64,000 nucleotides of DNA, taken from Cinnamomum chago. Taxonomy: Eukaryota > Streptophyta > Magnoliopsida > Laurales > Lauraceae. Position numbers and translations under genes: made by a program. The stretch is taken from contig CP142455.1 of assembly GCA_038049695.1 (NCBI GenBank), positions 27,999,501 to 28,063,500 on the forward strand, given 5' to 3'. The number at the start of each line of letters is the position of its first letter. The first letter of the stretch is position 1. The notes under the pieces were generated by a model. That model was not told the DNA's origin. It did no database searches and was given only the letters and a program-made list of their open reading frames with translations. Shown in pieces: positions 35,361 to 46,987 of this stretch.

Positions 35361-35665
35361 TTTTTTTTTTTTAAGAAAGACTTTTTATTAATAATAAATA
35401 AATAAACAAACAAAAGACTCCAAGAAAATACGAAACAACCCCACAAACACCACCACAATTTATGGTCTACCCATGATACGGTCTATATCCCGACTATAAG
35501 AAAAACAAAACTTAGCCAATGAGTGGGCTGCAGTGTTAAAATTTTTAGGGATATATGAAACCTCCACCGTACCAGAATTAAGAAATAACTTATTGATAAC
35601 AGTAATTATTGGGTATATGGGCCGAGTTTGGATTAAGTGATAGATAGCCTGAAGACTAGCCCGGG
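35361..35665 (-). mobile_element. 3' end of an L1-type LINE, 5'-truncated
   Basis: Minus strand encodes the tail of an RNase H-like domain (EVSYIPKNFNTAAHSLAKF), a stop near 35460, about 90 bp of 3' UTR and an A12 tail (T12 at 35361-35372). The NTAAHSLAK motif is typical of plant L1 RNase H C-termini. Confidence 0.7.
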
Positions 35666-37146
35666 CCAGATGAGTAATGCATCCGGTGAAGGCACTGATT
35701 TACTAAACAAGTGATTAGAAAGCACAGCCAAGACCGGTTGACTGGCTCGGGCCTGACATGTGTGAGGTGAGCCAGCTCCCGGATCCCCGACGCACTTGAG
35801 CCCAACACAGGCATGTGTTTCTAAATTCAACTAGGCTTGATATACCTCAGCACTGCCCGATCCCTAGTCCTCATGTTGAAAGTACTGCTCATAGACCAGT
35901 GATTTGAAAGAGAAAAAAAAACCTTCATCATAAGTAGTCTGGATCCTATTTCATCCTATCAACATTCGTCGGTCATATAAAATTTCATACCAACTAATAT
36001 GCACCCTCTCAATTTTTTTTTAGAATGAAAAAATAATAAAAGATATTTAAATAGCTGGGTAATATTGATATGATGAAACAATATCTTTCTGTTTCAACGA
36101 AACATAATCCAAACTCACATCACAAAACAAGAGGCTTATCCCACCGTGGGAGTCCCATAGGGGTAAAGCCTGCCTCATAATTATACCCTAAATTAGATTC
36201 AACAATACACCAAAATTCATGAGTGTTCATCACGATCATATAAAAGTTAAGTGATGGGTGTTTTCAGCTAATCATATGATGAAAATGCCATTTACTTTTT
36301 TGTGGGTGATTTATTAATGTTATCTACTTGCAGAAGCAAATTTTATTGCCATTGCTAATCATATCAATGGTCAGTCTTATAGTGAGACTCACTCCTATTT
36401 GATTATAATTTAGAAATATGTTATATACAATGAGGATGGTGATTTTTGCTCGAATTTTAAATTGGTGAGCCCTATTCTGAAATTGCACTTGAGTTCTCCT
36501 TTTTTTTTCCTATTAGGCCCAATAGAACTCGCTCGTAGATCAGATGGTTGGGCACTAGAGGTGGTATCTTTTTTTTCTATCCTATTTTTCATATTACCTT
36601 TCCTCCAAAATAAACTTCAGTCAGTCCCTGGCATGGGCACTGGGGTGGGCCCCACATGGGCCCACACACCAACATGATTTTGTCCCACTGCATCAGCCTG
36701 GATAAAATGTGGCTTCAAGGTTTCCGAGCGTGTGCTTCACAGACGAGGACTCAAATGTCCAATGTCATATATCATGTACACGATGAGTGGTCCGTGCCCA
36801 ACACGGCCAAGAAAAGAAAAAACCATATATTCGAATAAAAAAATAATATTTGTGCATATCAAAGAAAGCATAAATAAGAAAAATTTTAAAATATAATAAA
36901 AAAAAGATTTTTATAGAATGCAAGATGAGGGAAGAATTAAAGGAAAGATAAAATATTTGGATTGATTAGGTGGGCTCATAATGTAATAGTGCTCTAACCC
37001 AAGCTATAATAATAATAATAATAGTAGGAAGTGGGGCTCATATGATCAGCAATATAGATTGGGGATCACAATTTTTGGTTTTTTTCTTCCTGGATAGAAT
37101 CTTGATGGGTATAGAAGATATTGAGATTGATTTTAAGTTTTGGAAA
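35666..37146. other. Intergenic
   Basis: No gene recognised; short AAT repeat at 37006-37022. Confidence 0.35.
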
Positions 37147-38320
37147 GATAGGGCCTATTTGGCATCGTTCTCATGTTGTTCTCAATTTTGTGCTCGGATT
37201 ATGTTGTGCTGAGATCAGGTTGTGCCGAGTCTATACTCTGCAGAACTTGTTTGGCAACATTATATTAAATTCCTCTACTAAAAACATGTCGTACGGAACT
37301 TGTTTGGTAACATTATAAATGTTTTGCTCTAATGAGCAAACATACGATTTACAATGTGGGACCCCACCTTTTATTGTTTGCAGTACTATTATTATCATAT
37401 ATGGGACCCACATGTAGAAGTTACAACGTAGTTCCTGCTTCTAAAAATTAGAATATGGAACCCATATCCATTGGATTTATGACGTGGGGCCACCTTTATA
37501 GGAATTATAATATGGGCCAACTTTTTGTAAATGTAAATATGGGATCCACCTTTAGAAATTAGAATATGGGCTCACATTCATAGGATTTACAATGTGGGTC
37601 TACCTTTTGTAAACGAGACCATGTGACCCATATTTATGAATTACAAAGTTGAGCCACATTTTTTGTAATTGTAGACACAGGGCCCACCTTTAGAAATTAG
37701 AACATGGTGGTAGCACATTTATAAAATCTACAATGTGGGCCCACCTTATAGGAATTATAATATGGGGTCATACTTTTTGTTAATTATGAATACGGGACTC
37801 ACCTTTAAAAATTACAAAGTGGTACCCACATTTAGAAATCTGAACATGGGGCCATCATTAAAATGTGGGGCCATACTTTTTGTTAACTGTGAACACAAGA
37901 CCTACCTTTAAAAAATTACACTGTGGTAGAAATTCGAACGTGAGGCCACCATTAAAATATGATTGTGGACACGGGACCCACCTAAACAAATTACAACGTG
38001 ATGCCTACATTTATAAACGATTTATAATGTGGTCCTACCACTATAGAATTATAAGAAGGGCCTACCTTTTGTGATTGTGACCATGTGACCCACCTCTAGG
38101 AATTATAAAGTGAGGACACCTCCTTTGGGATTGTGAATGTGGGACCTACATTTAAGATAAGTGAGAGGATTTAGAATCTTCAAATGATATTTTTTAAAAG
38201 ACAAGAGATAAAAAATAAATAATTGTACCAGCAAGTTGTTTCTTAAAAAAACAAAAAAAAAAATTTGTTCCAACATTTTTATGCTGGCGGGTTAAGATTT
38301 TGAGATTCCTTCCCATGAGA
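37147..38320. repeat. Degenerate tandem array of about 33 bp units
   Basis: From about 37320 to 38160 the motif GAATTANAATGTGGG followed by NCCACCTTT recurs many times with variable spacing. The block starts after AGGGCCTATTTGGCATCG at 37147, which looks like the end of a Harbinger-type element, so the array may be the interior of a DNA transposon. No coding sequence. Confidence 0.6.
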
Positions 38321-39046
38321 ACAAAATTCGAAACAATCATTTATACCTGCCAAACATGCATTGAGATATTTTAGGTGATGACATTAGATTAAAAGGGTAA
38401 TTCTGGATGTGGCATTGTAAAAAGTCTAAAGATGCGACATGTGTCATCCTCCCAAGAAGTCCCCTGTCGCTACGTGTTGCTCCCCCGTAACAAGGGCATT
38501 GCTTTAATATATATGATGGGAATCCCTCGGCTAAGCACGGTCGATGCTCTGGAACACGTGATGGGGCCCACGTTTTGATCCATCCGAGTGACCATAAAAT
38601 AGGGAATCCTGTGATAGAAATGGGTCCCATGGTGTGGCACCCATCCAAATAAATTGAACCGTTGGATTGAGTGTGTACTCATTTTAGACAATGAAAACTC
38701 GTTGGTCGTGGATCAAGTGGGGCTGTCATGGGTCCCTTTACCCTGATCCAAAGGAACTGAATTGTTAGATCAAAATTGAATAAAAAATTAAACTTGTGTG
38801 TCACAGAACAAGCTAATAAGAGGATTGGATTGACTTGAGAATTCATATTTGAGGTAGTCCAACATTTATCTTTCATCTCCCACATTAGCCATGATTAGTG
38901 AAACCCTAAGTAAGCCCTATTGACCGTCTCATACAAGCTCCTATGTGAGACAACCGCACAGGAGCAAGAGCCAGACTCTTATTTAAATTCATATGGGTCC
39001 CAAAACTTGGACCCAAGTCGAGTCCAAGTTAAGGTAAAGGTGATGT
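38321..39046. other. Intergenic
   Basis: Nothing recognised. Confidence 0.35.
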
Positions 39047-39592
39047 TAGGGTTGCAAACGAGTATCAAATTCCTCGATTACCCGAAAGTTTCAATTTGAA
39101 AATAATCAAGTCTGAAACCTATTTTAGGTTTAGATTTATAAATGGGTCTGGAATCCAATTTAGGTTCCGATTGATAAATGGGTCTGGTTCTGGGTCCATA
39201 TAGGTTCCGACCCATGGACCCGGCATATGGGTTTTTGATATTGCAGACCATACCTCAAAATAAACTTTTTCTTTGACATTTTTATGTATAATGCTGGAGG
39301 TAGTAAACATGATGCACTGTTACAACTTGAATGATATACTTAAGAAAAGAAAAAAAAATGAAGAAAAGTTAGAACCAATTTTAGAACTGGATCCAGACCT
39401 CTAGATGGACTTGGTTCCGGAACCGAATTCGGGTTTTTCCATCCGAGCCAGGTCTAGAAAGAAAAAAAAAAAAAAAAAAAAAAAACAGTTCCAAGTTGAA
39501 ATTGAATTCGGAGCCAAAACCGTTATTTAGAAACAAATTCAGGTCCCGATTCAATATGGCTCCGACCCGAAACTGTTCTGTTTGCAATCCTA
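39047..39592. mobile_element. hAT-like MITE with TAGGRTTGCAAAC ends
   Basis: TAGGGTTGCAAACGAG at the left and, inverted, TAGGATTGCAAACAGAA at the right. The interior is rich in GGTTCCG/CGGAACC and GACCC motifs and holds an A-run at about 39461-39485. The flanking 8-mers do not match. Confidence 0.55.
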
Positions 39593-39601
39593 AATATTGT
39601 A

Positions 39602-40010
39602 CTACATATCAAATACATTATTGAGTGAAAGAGGTTTCATTATTTCAAATCCACACTCATTTCTTTCATCTAAGCTTTCAACCTCTTGTGAGTTGTGCCC
39701 CACGAAAACCTTGCCTTGTTCAATCAGTTGTGGTTTTAGAGCACACTCCACATGCAATAAGAAAGATGGAAAGGACAGGCATCTTGGACAAAAGTATTTG
39801 TTATTGCCCACATTCCGAATACCACCAGGAATAGTATCGTGTTCGATTATAACGTCATATATATGTCCCTTTTGCAAGGCTGGGGTTTTTTGTCGCCACA
39901 AGCATTGTATCGGAATTTCTCATTCCAAAAAGGCCACCCTCATTGACTTGGGAGAGGAGCGCCAAACACCTATGAGTGGGGCCACTTTTGACAAAACTGA
40001 ATTATCGTCC
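39602..40010 (-). pseudogene. Possible DC1 (Cys/His-rich) domain gene fragment
   Basis: A 99-codon minus-strand frame (39901-39602) has CPRC, then LLHVECALKP, close to the C-x2-C ... LH-x2-CA pattern of plant DC1 domains. A second frame just upstream (to about 40010) continues with FRYNACG and KPQPCKRD, suggesting a frameshifted copy. DC1 proteins bind zinc and often signalling lipids. There are no flanking exons, splice sites or promoter that I can place, so this is probably a relic or a captured fragment. Confidence 0.35.
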
Positions 40011-40692
40011 CACTTGACTTGGAATCGGTCTATCGTTTGATTGATTACGTTTGAGACGCATGAATTGATTTTCATTCAACTATTTTAGATATGCAAGATT
40101 TTCTCTTTTAAAGAGGTGGGTTCCATCAAGAATTGAAAATACCACTAGTTTGGTTAATGGGTATAATTTTTTTATAGTGGGGCATGTTTGTTTGCATGAT
40201 TAGCTGAAGACTAGAGTAAGAAAAATGGTCAAATCAAGAGAGAAAAAAATGGAGATTGAAAGTAAAAGTCACTCGATGACAAAAATAATTATCATTACCA
40301 TTTATCTTATTGCATTCTTCCCCTCATGCAAATAAATATGTCATATGTACAAAACATTTATTGGGTTTATGTGTTGTATTTTGGTTGTACCAGAGTGGTC
40401 CATTGGTTTGGCAGAGACTGGTCCAAGGTTAGAGGTATTTTGGTCATTATTCTGGGGCTTTCTTAGAAGCTAAGAAAATAGAGGTTATATAATGTAACCC
40501 TAGAGAGATTCAAGATACGAATCAGTGCTCTTTTGGCGTGAACGTAGGCGCATGCAATGCCGAATCACATAAAGTACCCGTCTCTTTCTTATGTAGCATG
40601 ATTGTTTTATCGCAAGTTTTGTACTTTTGTACATATGTGCACAACAATATTAAAAAAAAAAAATAGTTTTCAAATTAACACTTGTTTTCATA
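40011..40692. other. Intergenic
   Basis: No gene recognised. 40470-40530 has an LTR-like TATA and leader (TTATATAATGTAACCCTAG) but no boundaries. Confidence 0.35.
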
Positions 40693-40700
40693 CATCCTTT

Positions 40701-41382
40701 TAGGGATGTAACGACTCGGTTAACCGTTTCTTTTGAAAAAACCATTAACTAAATCGTATTTTACAGTTTTCAGTTTTTAAAAATCGTAACCGTAATCTTA
40801 TTCTAAAAAATTGTTAAAAACCAAACCACGGTTAACTGCATTAAACGGTTCGATTACTATTAATTGTCACTTAAAAAAAATCTATTTTTTCCCTTTGACT
40901 CTGCATACAAAACTACACTACCATTTTTCACGTGCCAAACAAGAAATAGCAGTATCATTCTTCACGAAAATAAATACAACTAAAAGTCTAAAATTATACT
41001 ACAAAATATCCATCGTGCAATACAATTCTAGGGACATATGAGACAAATATAATTCAACTCATAAAATAATTGTATTCTCGGAGGCGAGAATGGGAAATGG
41101 GGTTTAACGTAAGTTATTTATTCATTTAGTCCATTTAGTTTTTTTTTATTAGTGCAATGGTTCAGTTCATCGTGTGCTTTGAAAAATGGTTAATCAAACC
41201 GTATTTTACGGTTCGGATCTGTTAATAACCGTGAATTGAGATTGAAAACCGTAATCGAACCGTAAAACATGATTTTTTTATTTTAATAATCATAACTAAA
41301 CTGTTAAGTATAGTTTTTAACCGTCGGCTTGGTTCAGTTCGACCGGTTAGAAGGTGTTTCAATTTATTTTTTTACACCACTA
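40701..41382. mobile_element. hAT-type MITE with AACCG motifs and perfect 8 bp TSD
   Basis: Left end TAGGGATGTAACG, right end TTACACCACTA; flanks CATCCTTT at 40693-40700 and 41383-41390. The internal CGGTTAACCG/AACCGTA motifs match the element at 15556, so it is an older member of the same family. Confidence 0.8.
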
Positions 41383-41390
41383 CATCCTTT

Positions 41391-43745
41391 TATGTTCTCG
41401 TACACCTTAGGTCCAAATTATTGGATGTAGTCACAAGTTTTGCAGCAAAGATTTTTTATTTATTTATTAATGACAGCTTTAATTAAAGACGAGAAAAACT
41501 ACAAGCGAAACAATGCAACAACCAGTCACATAGATTTGCTGGGAAAATGGCAGATGGGCAGTGCCATTAAAAGTCACGACTTGAACAAAACTCAATGAAT
41601 TCAGCGGTCAGAAAACAACATGCCAACAGTCTGCATTCAATGGATGTACTGGCTCGCTAAAAAAATACCTACTTGGATTTATGTTATCAATACCAATTAA
41701 CTATATGGCCCACCGCTTGATTAATCATTTTAAACATATGAGATTTTTTTGTTTAATCACTTTAACTAACTATATAAAGATTCTGATCAATTATATAGCG
41801 GGATGTCGTCTAATGTAAAATTTATTTATAATTTAATAATTAATATATTTTTTTTATTTTGAATAATTTAAATTTTTTATCATTTCGACATATTTGTTAC
41901 CGAGACAAACCAGCCAAAGATCTCAATTCATTGCATGTGTTACACGTGGTGTGAAACGAGTCACGCTCAGTTCGCTTTTTACTTTTGTATTTGTAAAAGA
42001 AGGCAAACATAAAGTGGAAAGTGGCACGTGGCACGTGGCACTCAATGTAAGGGCATTTTTCAGCTAGTAAATAAAAAAATCTAAGCACGTGTAACCTGCT
42101 TTGGCGTGTCATTTGACTTTCTTTCTTCTTTATTTGGTAATTTGGAAAATTTAAGCCATTCACACTCATTAATCCCTGTTAATTATTATTATTGTTCATT
42201 TATCACAGAATATGAATCAGTAGGGGCTTCAGTTTATTTTAATCTCATAAAAAAAAAAGTGCACTAAGAAAACCATAGTCTTGAGAGTTAGGAATATCTA
42301 ATTAGCTTTAATACATGGCCAAAACCCATATTATCTCCATAGATTAGATAGTCCAAAGTGGGACCCAACAAAAGGAGGGCACCCCATTTTAGATATGGAC
42401 CAAAATAAAAGAACTTCTATAGATTTTGACTAGGTAGGGTTCTTGTATATAGTGCAGTTGTGCAACAAGAGGATTATGTGATAGAGAGAAAAATTGTTCG
42501 ATTTTTCATACAATGTATTGTCTTAGTCATTTGATGAAAAAAATCATCCTCAAAGAAGATGAGAAGTTTTATTGATTTCCTTGATGATAAGGAATTTTGA
42601 TTTCCTATGAGAGGGTTAGGAATTTTGCTTTCCTGTCCCTCGTAGAAATAGAAATCCATGGGGAGCATAATATGTCATTGTTTAAATAAGTCCAACAAGT
42701 ATGTAAATGTAGGTCTAGCATTTTGGGACTTGTTTAGTGACTTCGACCGATTGACTCAATGGGCCTCTGCACTGGTCAAAGAGTGATAGCAGCATGGCTC
42801 AAGTTGGAAAATCTTAGCTGCCATATTATTTCATGCATTCAATGTGAACCGCTGATAGTTCTGATTTTGAACTGCTAAATCTGGAGCATATTGATGTCAG
42901 ATTTAATATTTTGGATCAAGAAAGGTTTGTGACAAGTGGGCCCCAATCTGAATGTGATTTGATTTTTTGCCAATATCAATCATGCAGGATTAAAGTGCTT
43001 TAAATTTTTGAAAGGCGACCCCTCCCACTTATTAGAACACTGCACCCTTGGTATGATACCTATCTTCTTTCGTAAATGTGCCTCTATAGGCATTGCTCTC
43101 ACTTATTTAGTGGAGTATGCTTTACTCTCTAAAGCTTGCATACTAAGTTTATGTAATATATCTTAGCCACTCATATCTCACAACTATAAATATATAGGCA
43201 TTGTGAAAAAAAGTTACTTCAATTCAAGTGGGAAAAATCTCCAGAATAATCATATTTAAAATATATGATTAACTCCAATAAGAGATTATTAATTTAGATA
43301 TGATCAATCTAATAACTCAGCGCAGTCTCATCGGAGTGAGTTTTGGATGAGTGCTAATCCATTTGGGATGAAGGGGCGGTATTACAAACTTTTGGTTTGC
43401 CATAAGCAAGCACATTGCATGTATTTGGATTTTAAAAATTGAGAGTATGCTCTAGAAATGATTGAGTTGCTTTAAAGCGGAAGATAAAACTTGATTCATA
43501 TAAATATATTTCTAAGGTGTTTTACACATGATCAAGAAATCAATTTTCACCGTTTTTTCTAACATTTCCTTTTCTTTTGTTTTCTTTGTTTTTTCAATTA
43601 CTAGTGATAACAAGCAATGATTTTTTATCTAGATAATAAAATAGGTGAAACATAAAAGAATACTAATGATTCAAGATGAAGGTAGATAATAGATTGAATA
43701 ATTGCATTTGATCTAATAAAATGATTTTTGTTGCATCTACAATGA
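41391..43745. other. Intergenic AT-rich DNA
   Basis: No gene recognised; contains the G-box cluster listed separately. Confidence 0.4.
41943..42091. promoter_or_regulatory. Cluster of four CACGTG G-boxes
   Basis: CACGTG at 41943, 42025, 42032 and 42086; the middle two lie in a 7 bp tandem GTGGCAC. CACGTGGC is the core recognised by plant bZIP/bHLH factors, including ABRE-binding proteins. No transcript start is evident next to it; the nearest recognised gene starts about 4.9 kb to the right. Confidence 0.4.
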
Positions 43746-43754
43746 TATCAACAA

Positions 43755-44055
43755 GAGAGCTTCTATTAGCACTTCGGTTTTGTCTCTCCACACTGCACAA
43801 AAAAAAAAAAAATCCTAAACTACCCCCCCTCTCCTCCCCTCCCGCTCCCTCTCTTCCTCCCTCCCCTTCTATTTTCTCTACCTTTTGTCCCCCCCCCCCC
43901 CCCTCCTCGGTCACCGGTGGGGAGGGAGATCAGGCGGCAGCCCTGCGAGAGATGGAGAGGGAAGAGGGAGGAAGGAACGGGGAGGGGACAAATAATTTTT
44001 TTTCATTTTTTGTGCAGTGTGGAGAGATAAAACCGCAGTGCCAATAGAAGCTCTC
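43755..44055. mobile_element. Mutator-like MITE, 301 bp, perfect 9 bp TSD
   Basis: Flanked by TATCAACAA at 43746-43754 and 44056-44064. Inverted ends of about 49 bp (GAGAGCTTCTATTAGCACTT at the left, GAGAGCTTCTATTGGCACTG inverted at the right, both running on to CACACTGCACAAAAA) differ at only a few bases. The centre is C-rich and CT-rich, with a poly-C run at 43888-43902. Long inverted ends plus a 9 bp duplication are the Mutator signature. Confidence 0.9.
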
Positions 44056-44111
44056 TATCAACAAATAGTAATTCAACCTTCGGGCCCATTGTACACAATA
44101 CACAATGGTTG

Positions 44112-44345
44112 TATTATTTTTATTTTTTTTTGTACCCAAGTCAAGGGGACTAGGACCTAAGAGAGACCGGATACACACGGGAAGGTAGCCCATTCAAGTG
44201 AGAAGGAGGCCCGCACAAGCGGGAAGAAAGCCTACACAAGTAGGAAATGAGCTCGTACAAGCAGAAAGAGATGACGTATCCGGGATTCGAACCCGGAGAG
44301 CAAGGTAAGAATTGACACTCCTTGCCACTCGGGTTGTAGTCGAGT
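44112..44345 (-). mobile_element. SINE-like retroposon with tRNA-like B-box and 21 bp tandem units
   Basis: Minus strand: a 5' part with CCGGGTTCGAATCCCGG (44281-44297; B-box plus T-arm-like stem), five 21 bp tandem units (44161-44264), then TACAAAAAAAA and an A-rich tail. No full tRNA cloverleaf is present, so it is not a tRNA gene. Confidence 0.6.
44161..44264 (-). repeat. Five tandem 20-21 bp hairpin-like units
   Basis: Units start at 44161, 44181, 44202, 44223 and 44244. On the minus strand two of them contain CTACTTGTGTAG and CCGCTTGTGCGG: the same CTTGTG centre with different but still complementary 3 bp stems. Confidence 0.75.
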
Positions 44346-46240
44346 AGGATTTTGTGACGCTCAATAAATGCATTTTGATGAATACAACAATCCTGTGAGA
44401 CCGTTCAAAATAATGGCTCAAACTATTTAAGTCCGAGCAGATCATTCTACATGCTCTTGAACTAAATAGGTATGCATGAGAATTGAACACATAGAAGTCA
44501 TAGTCAAGAGGCGTGGGTATGACTAGGATGGAGAAGGATATGGAACCTTAACTTTCATAAGATTTAAATAGTGAGAGTGATGGCTATGTATTCATTTCCG
44601 ATCTTCGCTATTAACAGTGAAATTATATGATGGACAACTTTGGATATTCACCTTTGCTTTTTTAGTTAAAACCATTGTTAAAAATATAATTCTTAAAATC
44701 CCTAGGGATTCATTTACATCAAACAAATGGCCTGATAGTGATGGTTCTCAAATCCTGGTGAAACTCATACAATATGTAGTTGACATTAGAATTATATTTT
44801 TTTCATTTCACTTTTAGTTGGTTGAGACTGAGGCAAGGCCTACAAGATGGGTTGGACTTAAATCATTTCTTATTGCAATGGCAAAAACTACTTGGTTGGA
44901 GTAATGCTTAGATGGTAATGACTTGATTGGACATTTTGGACCGCAAAAGCCTCATCCAATTCAAGGGTGGAGATTTTTTTTTCAAGAGATAATGAAGAAT
45001 GGTTGAAAAAAAAAAGAGATGATCAAGAAACTTTTTACAAGTTGCCTGTTACATGTAACCATTAACCATTCTGGTAAATTATTTAGTAGATTAAAAAGAA
45101 TGAGCTGTTAAAAGTGGGAAGAGAAACATCATAATCCAGGAGAATATTGGACATTGCACCCACCCTTTGATGAATGAGACTGTTTTATCTGATGGGTCTT
45201 CCTTTCACGAGCTTAACCATTCACGATACATAAAGTAAAATAATTCAAGCTCCGTGAAAATCTAGACAAGTGAACAGCTCACTTGATAAGAGGCTTCAAA
45301 TGTCTCTTTGCAGGAAGAATTATTAGAGCCGTCTCTTTGCAGGCAAATATAGCATCATATGAAATGGATCTCAACATTTCTACAATCAGGTTTCACCAGG
45401 AATATCAAGGGGGTTTTATGGATAATCACTTGTGTTTTTTAACAATTATAAAATAACCCATCTTTTTTTATATGCTTGCATTTAACAAAAAAAAATCTAA
45501 AAATCTCAATTACAAATAAATACATCTGTTTATTTGTTTTTGGGGGTTTATCAATTACAAGATTTTCATCAATCTAAGGGGCCATTTGGAAACTCTAGTC
45601 TAATTAATAAGAGCTAATTGGATTAAAGTGTAAATAAAAGCTCTGATTTTAAGTTCTAATATACAATTAGTCTATTTGATCAAATTATTATTAAAAAAAT
45701 CTTATTTCAAGAGACAATTGGGGTCACCTTTTGAGTTTTGGTAATTGGAGCTCACCTTTTAATAATTACAATATAACCCCACTGTTTGCAAACTTTATAA
45801 GGTTATTTTCTTTCAAAACACTTGTAAATTTCGCATCCACACTCTAATATGTAAGTAAGCTCTAAATCATAAAATATAAAAAAAACAAAAATGGAATTTC
45901 ACATCCACATTTAAAAAAGGAATATAAAAAAAGACAAACACAAAAAAAAAAAACAAAAAGTGGGATCAATCCGAGTTTTGTGCGCCTCCGGTCATGAACA
46001 CCACCAATCCTAATAGACTGCAGAGTGCAAGAGAAAATCATCCTCAACAATACAAGTTCACATCAAATTCTTGAAAAACCAATTTGCTCCAAGTCACCCA
46101 CGAATGGATACTTGGATAACCATGAATTGGCCCACCTTTCTCTCTAGAAAATCCCATTTTCAAATGGGCCCATCCCAAAAGCTCAACCCAATCAATTCAA
46201 AATCTAAGACCCAAGCCCAACCCTCGTCCGCCCACACCTA
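44346..46240. other. Intergenic AT-rich DNA
   Basis: No gene or defined repeat recognised. Confidence 0.4.
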
Positions 46241-46375
46241 TTTTTTTTTTTGGCATATTTGGCTCAGTGGCATAGTTAGAGTGGAATCAAGCCACCCACT
46301 AGGGATTGATCCCTGGTAGGTGGGATGAGAGTGAGAGCCTTTACCACTAGGTCATCTCCTATTTGACAATTTAAT
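46241..46375 (+). mobile_element. tRNA-derived SINE candidate (family B)
   Basis: TTGGCTCAGTGGCATAG (A-box-like), then GGGATTGATCCCTGG (B-box-like) about 45 bp on. Similar to 54960-55085 and to the head at 5212. Confidence 0.45.
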
Positions 46376-46698
46376 ATAAATTAATAAAAATAGCATAAAA
46401 CCTCCATTTTTAGACAATGGGTCATTTTTAAATTCCCTCTTTTCTTTAAATTTTGTTTTTATTCAAAATACAACACCTTTTCCACTAAAAGACAAATCAA
46501 AGATTCTTTATTCATCCTCTAGAGACAAAATACTACTGTAAACTCTTTCTATTTTATTCTCTTTTGATTTTGATTTATTGATACATCACAATACTTTTAC
46601 ATTTACAACAAATTGCCAAAAGAGGCCTAACTTCCCAAACTAGTGTTGGTTGGTTCCCTACTTCCCTTGCATCTTCCTCTCTTTTTCTTTCATCATCA

Positions 46699-46987
46699 AA
46701 TATATATTATTTGATAATATATTTCTCCCTCTCCTCAATAGGTTGGGTCTTGAGAGCCATAGATTTATAACTCCAGGTGTGGGATCAGAATGCTCACTCA
46801 AGACCCCCTGCTTTCTTGACCTCACTTTGACATCTCTTTCCTTTCTCTCTTCTTTCTTTTTTCCTCTCTTCCTCTTAAAAAAAAAAAGGAGAAGAAGGAA
46901 AGAAGAGAAGGAAACAAAAAAAAAAAAGGCTATTTTTTTTTATCTATACGATTCAAATTCCAGTAACAAAGACAGGAAAGAGAAAAA
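46699..46987 (+). promoter_or_regulatory. Promoter and 5' leader of the SEC14-like gene
   Basis: An AT-rich box (ATATATTATTTGATAATATA, about 46700-46722) is followed by CT-rich sequence (TTTCTCTCTTCTTTCTTTTT, about 46840) and a purine run up to the ATG at 46988. TATA plus a Y-patch is a common plant core promoter layout. The start site is inferred. Confidence 0.4.

Noticed and set aside
40360-40570. Possible solo LTR (TATATAATGTAACCCTAG leader-like sequence)
   Set aside because: No TG...CA boundaries with a target duplication could be found.
43721-44047. 108-codon open frame
   Set aside because: Runs through the poly-C and CT-rich core of the Mutator-type MITE.
44277-44297. tRNA gene
   Set aside because: Only the T-arm/B-box-like part is present; no acceptor stem, D-arm or anticodon arm can be placed around it.
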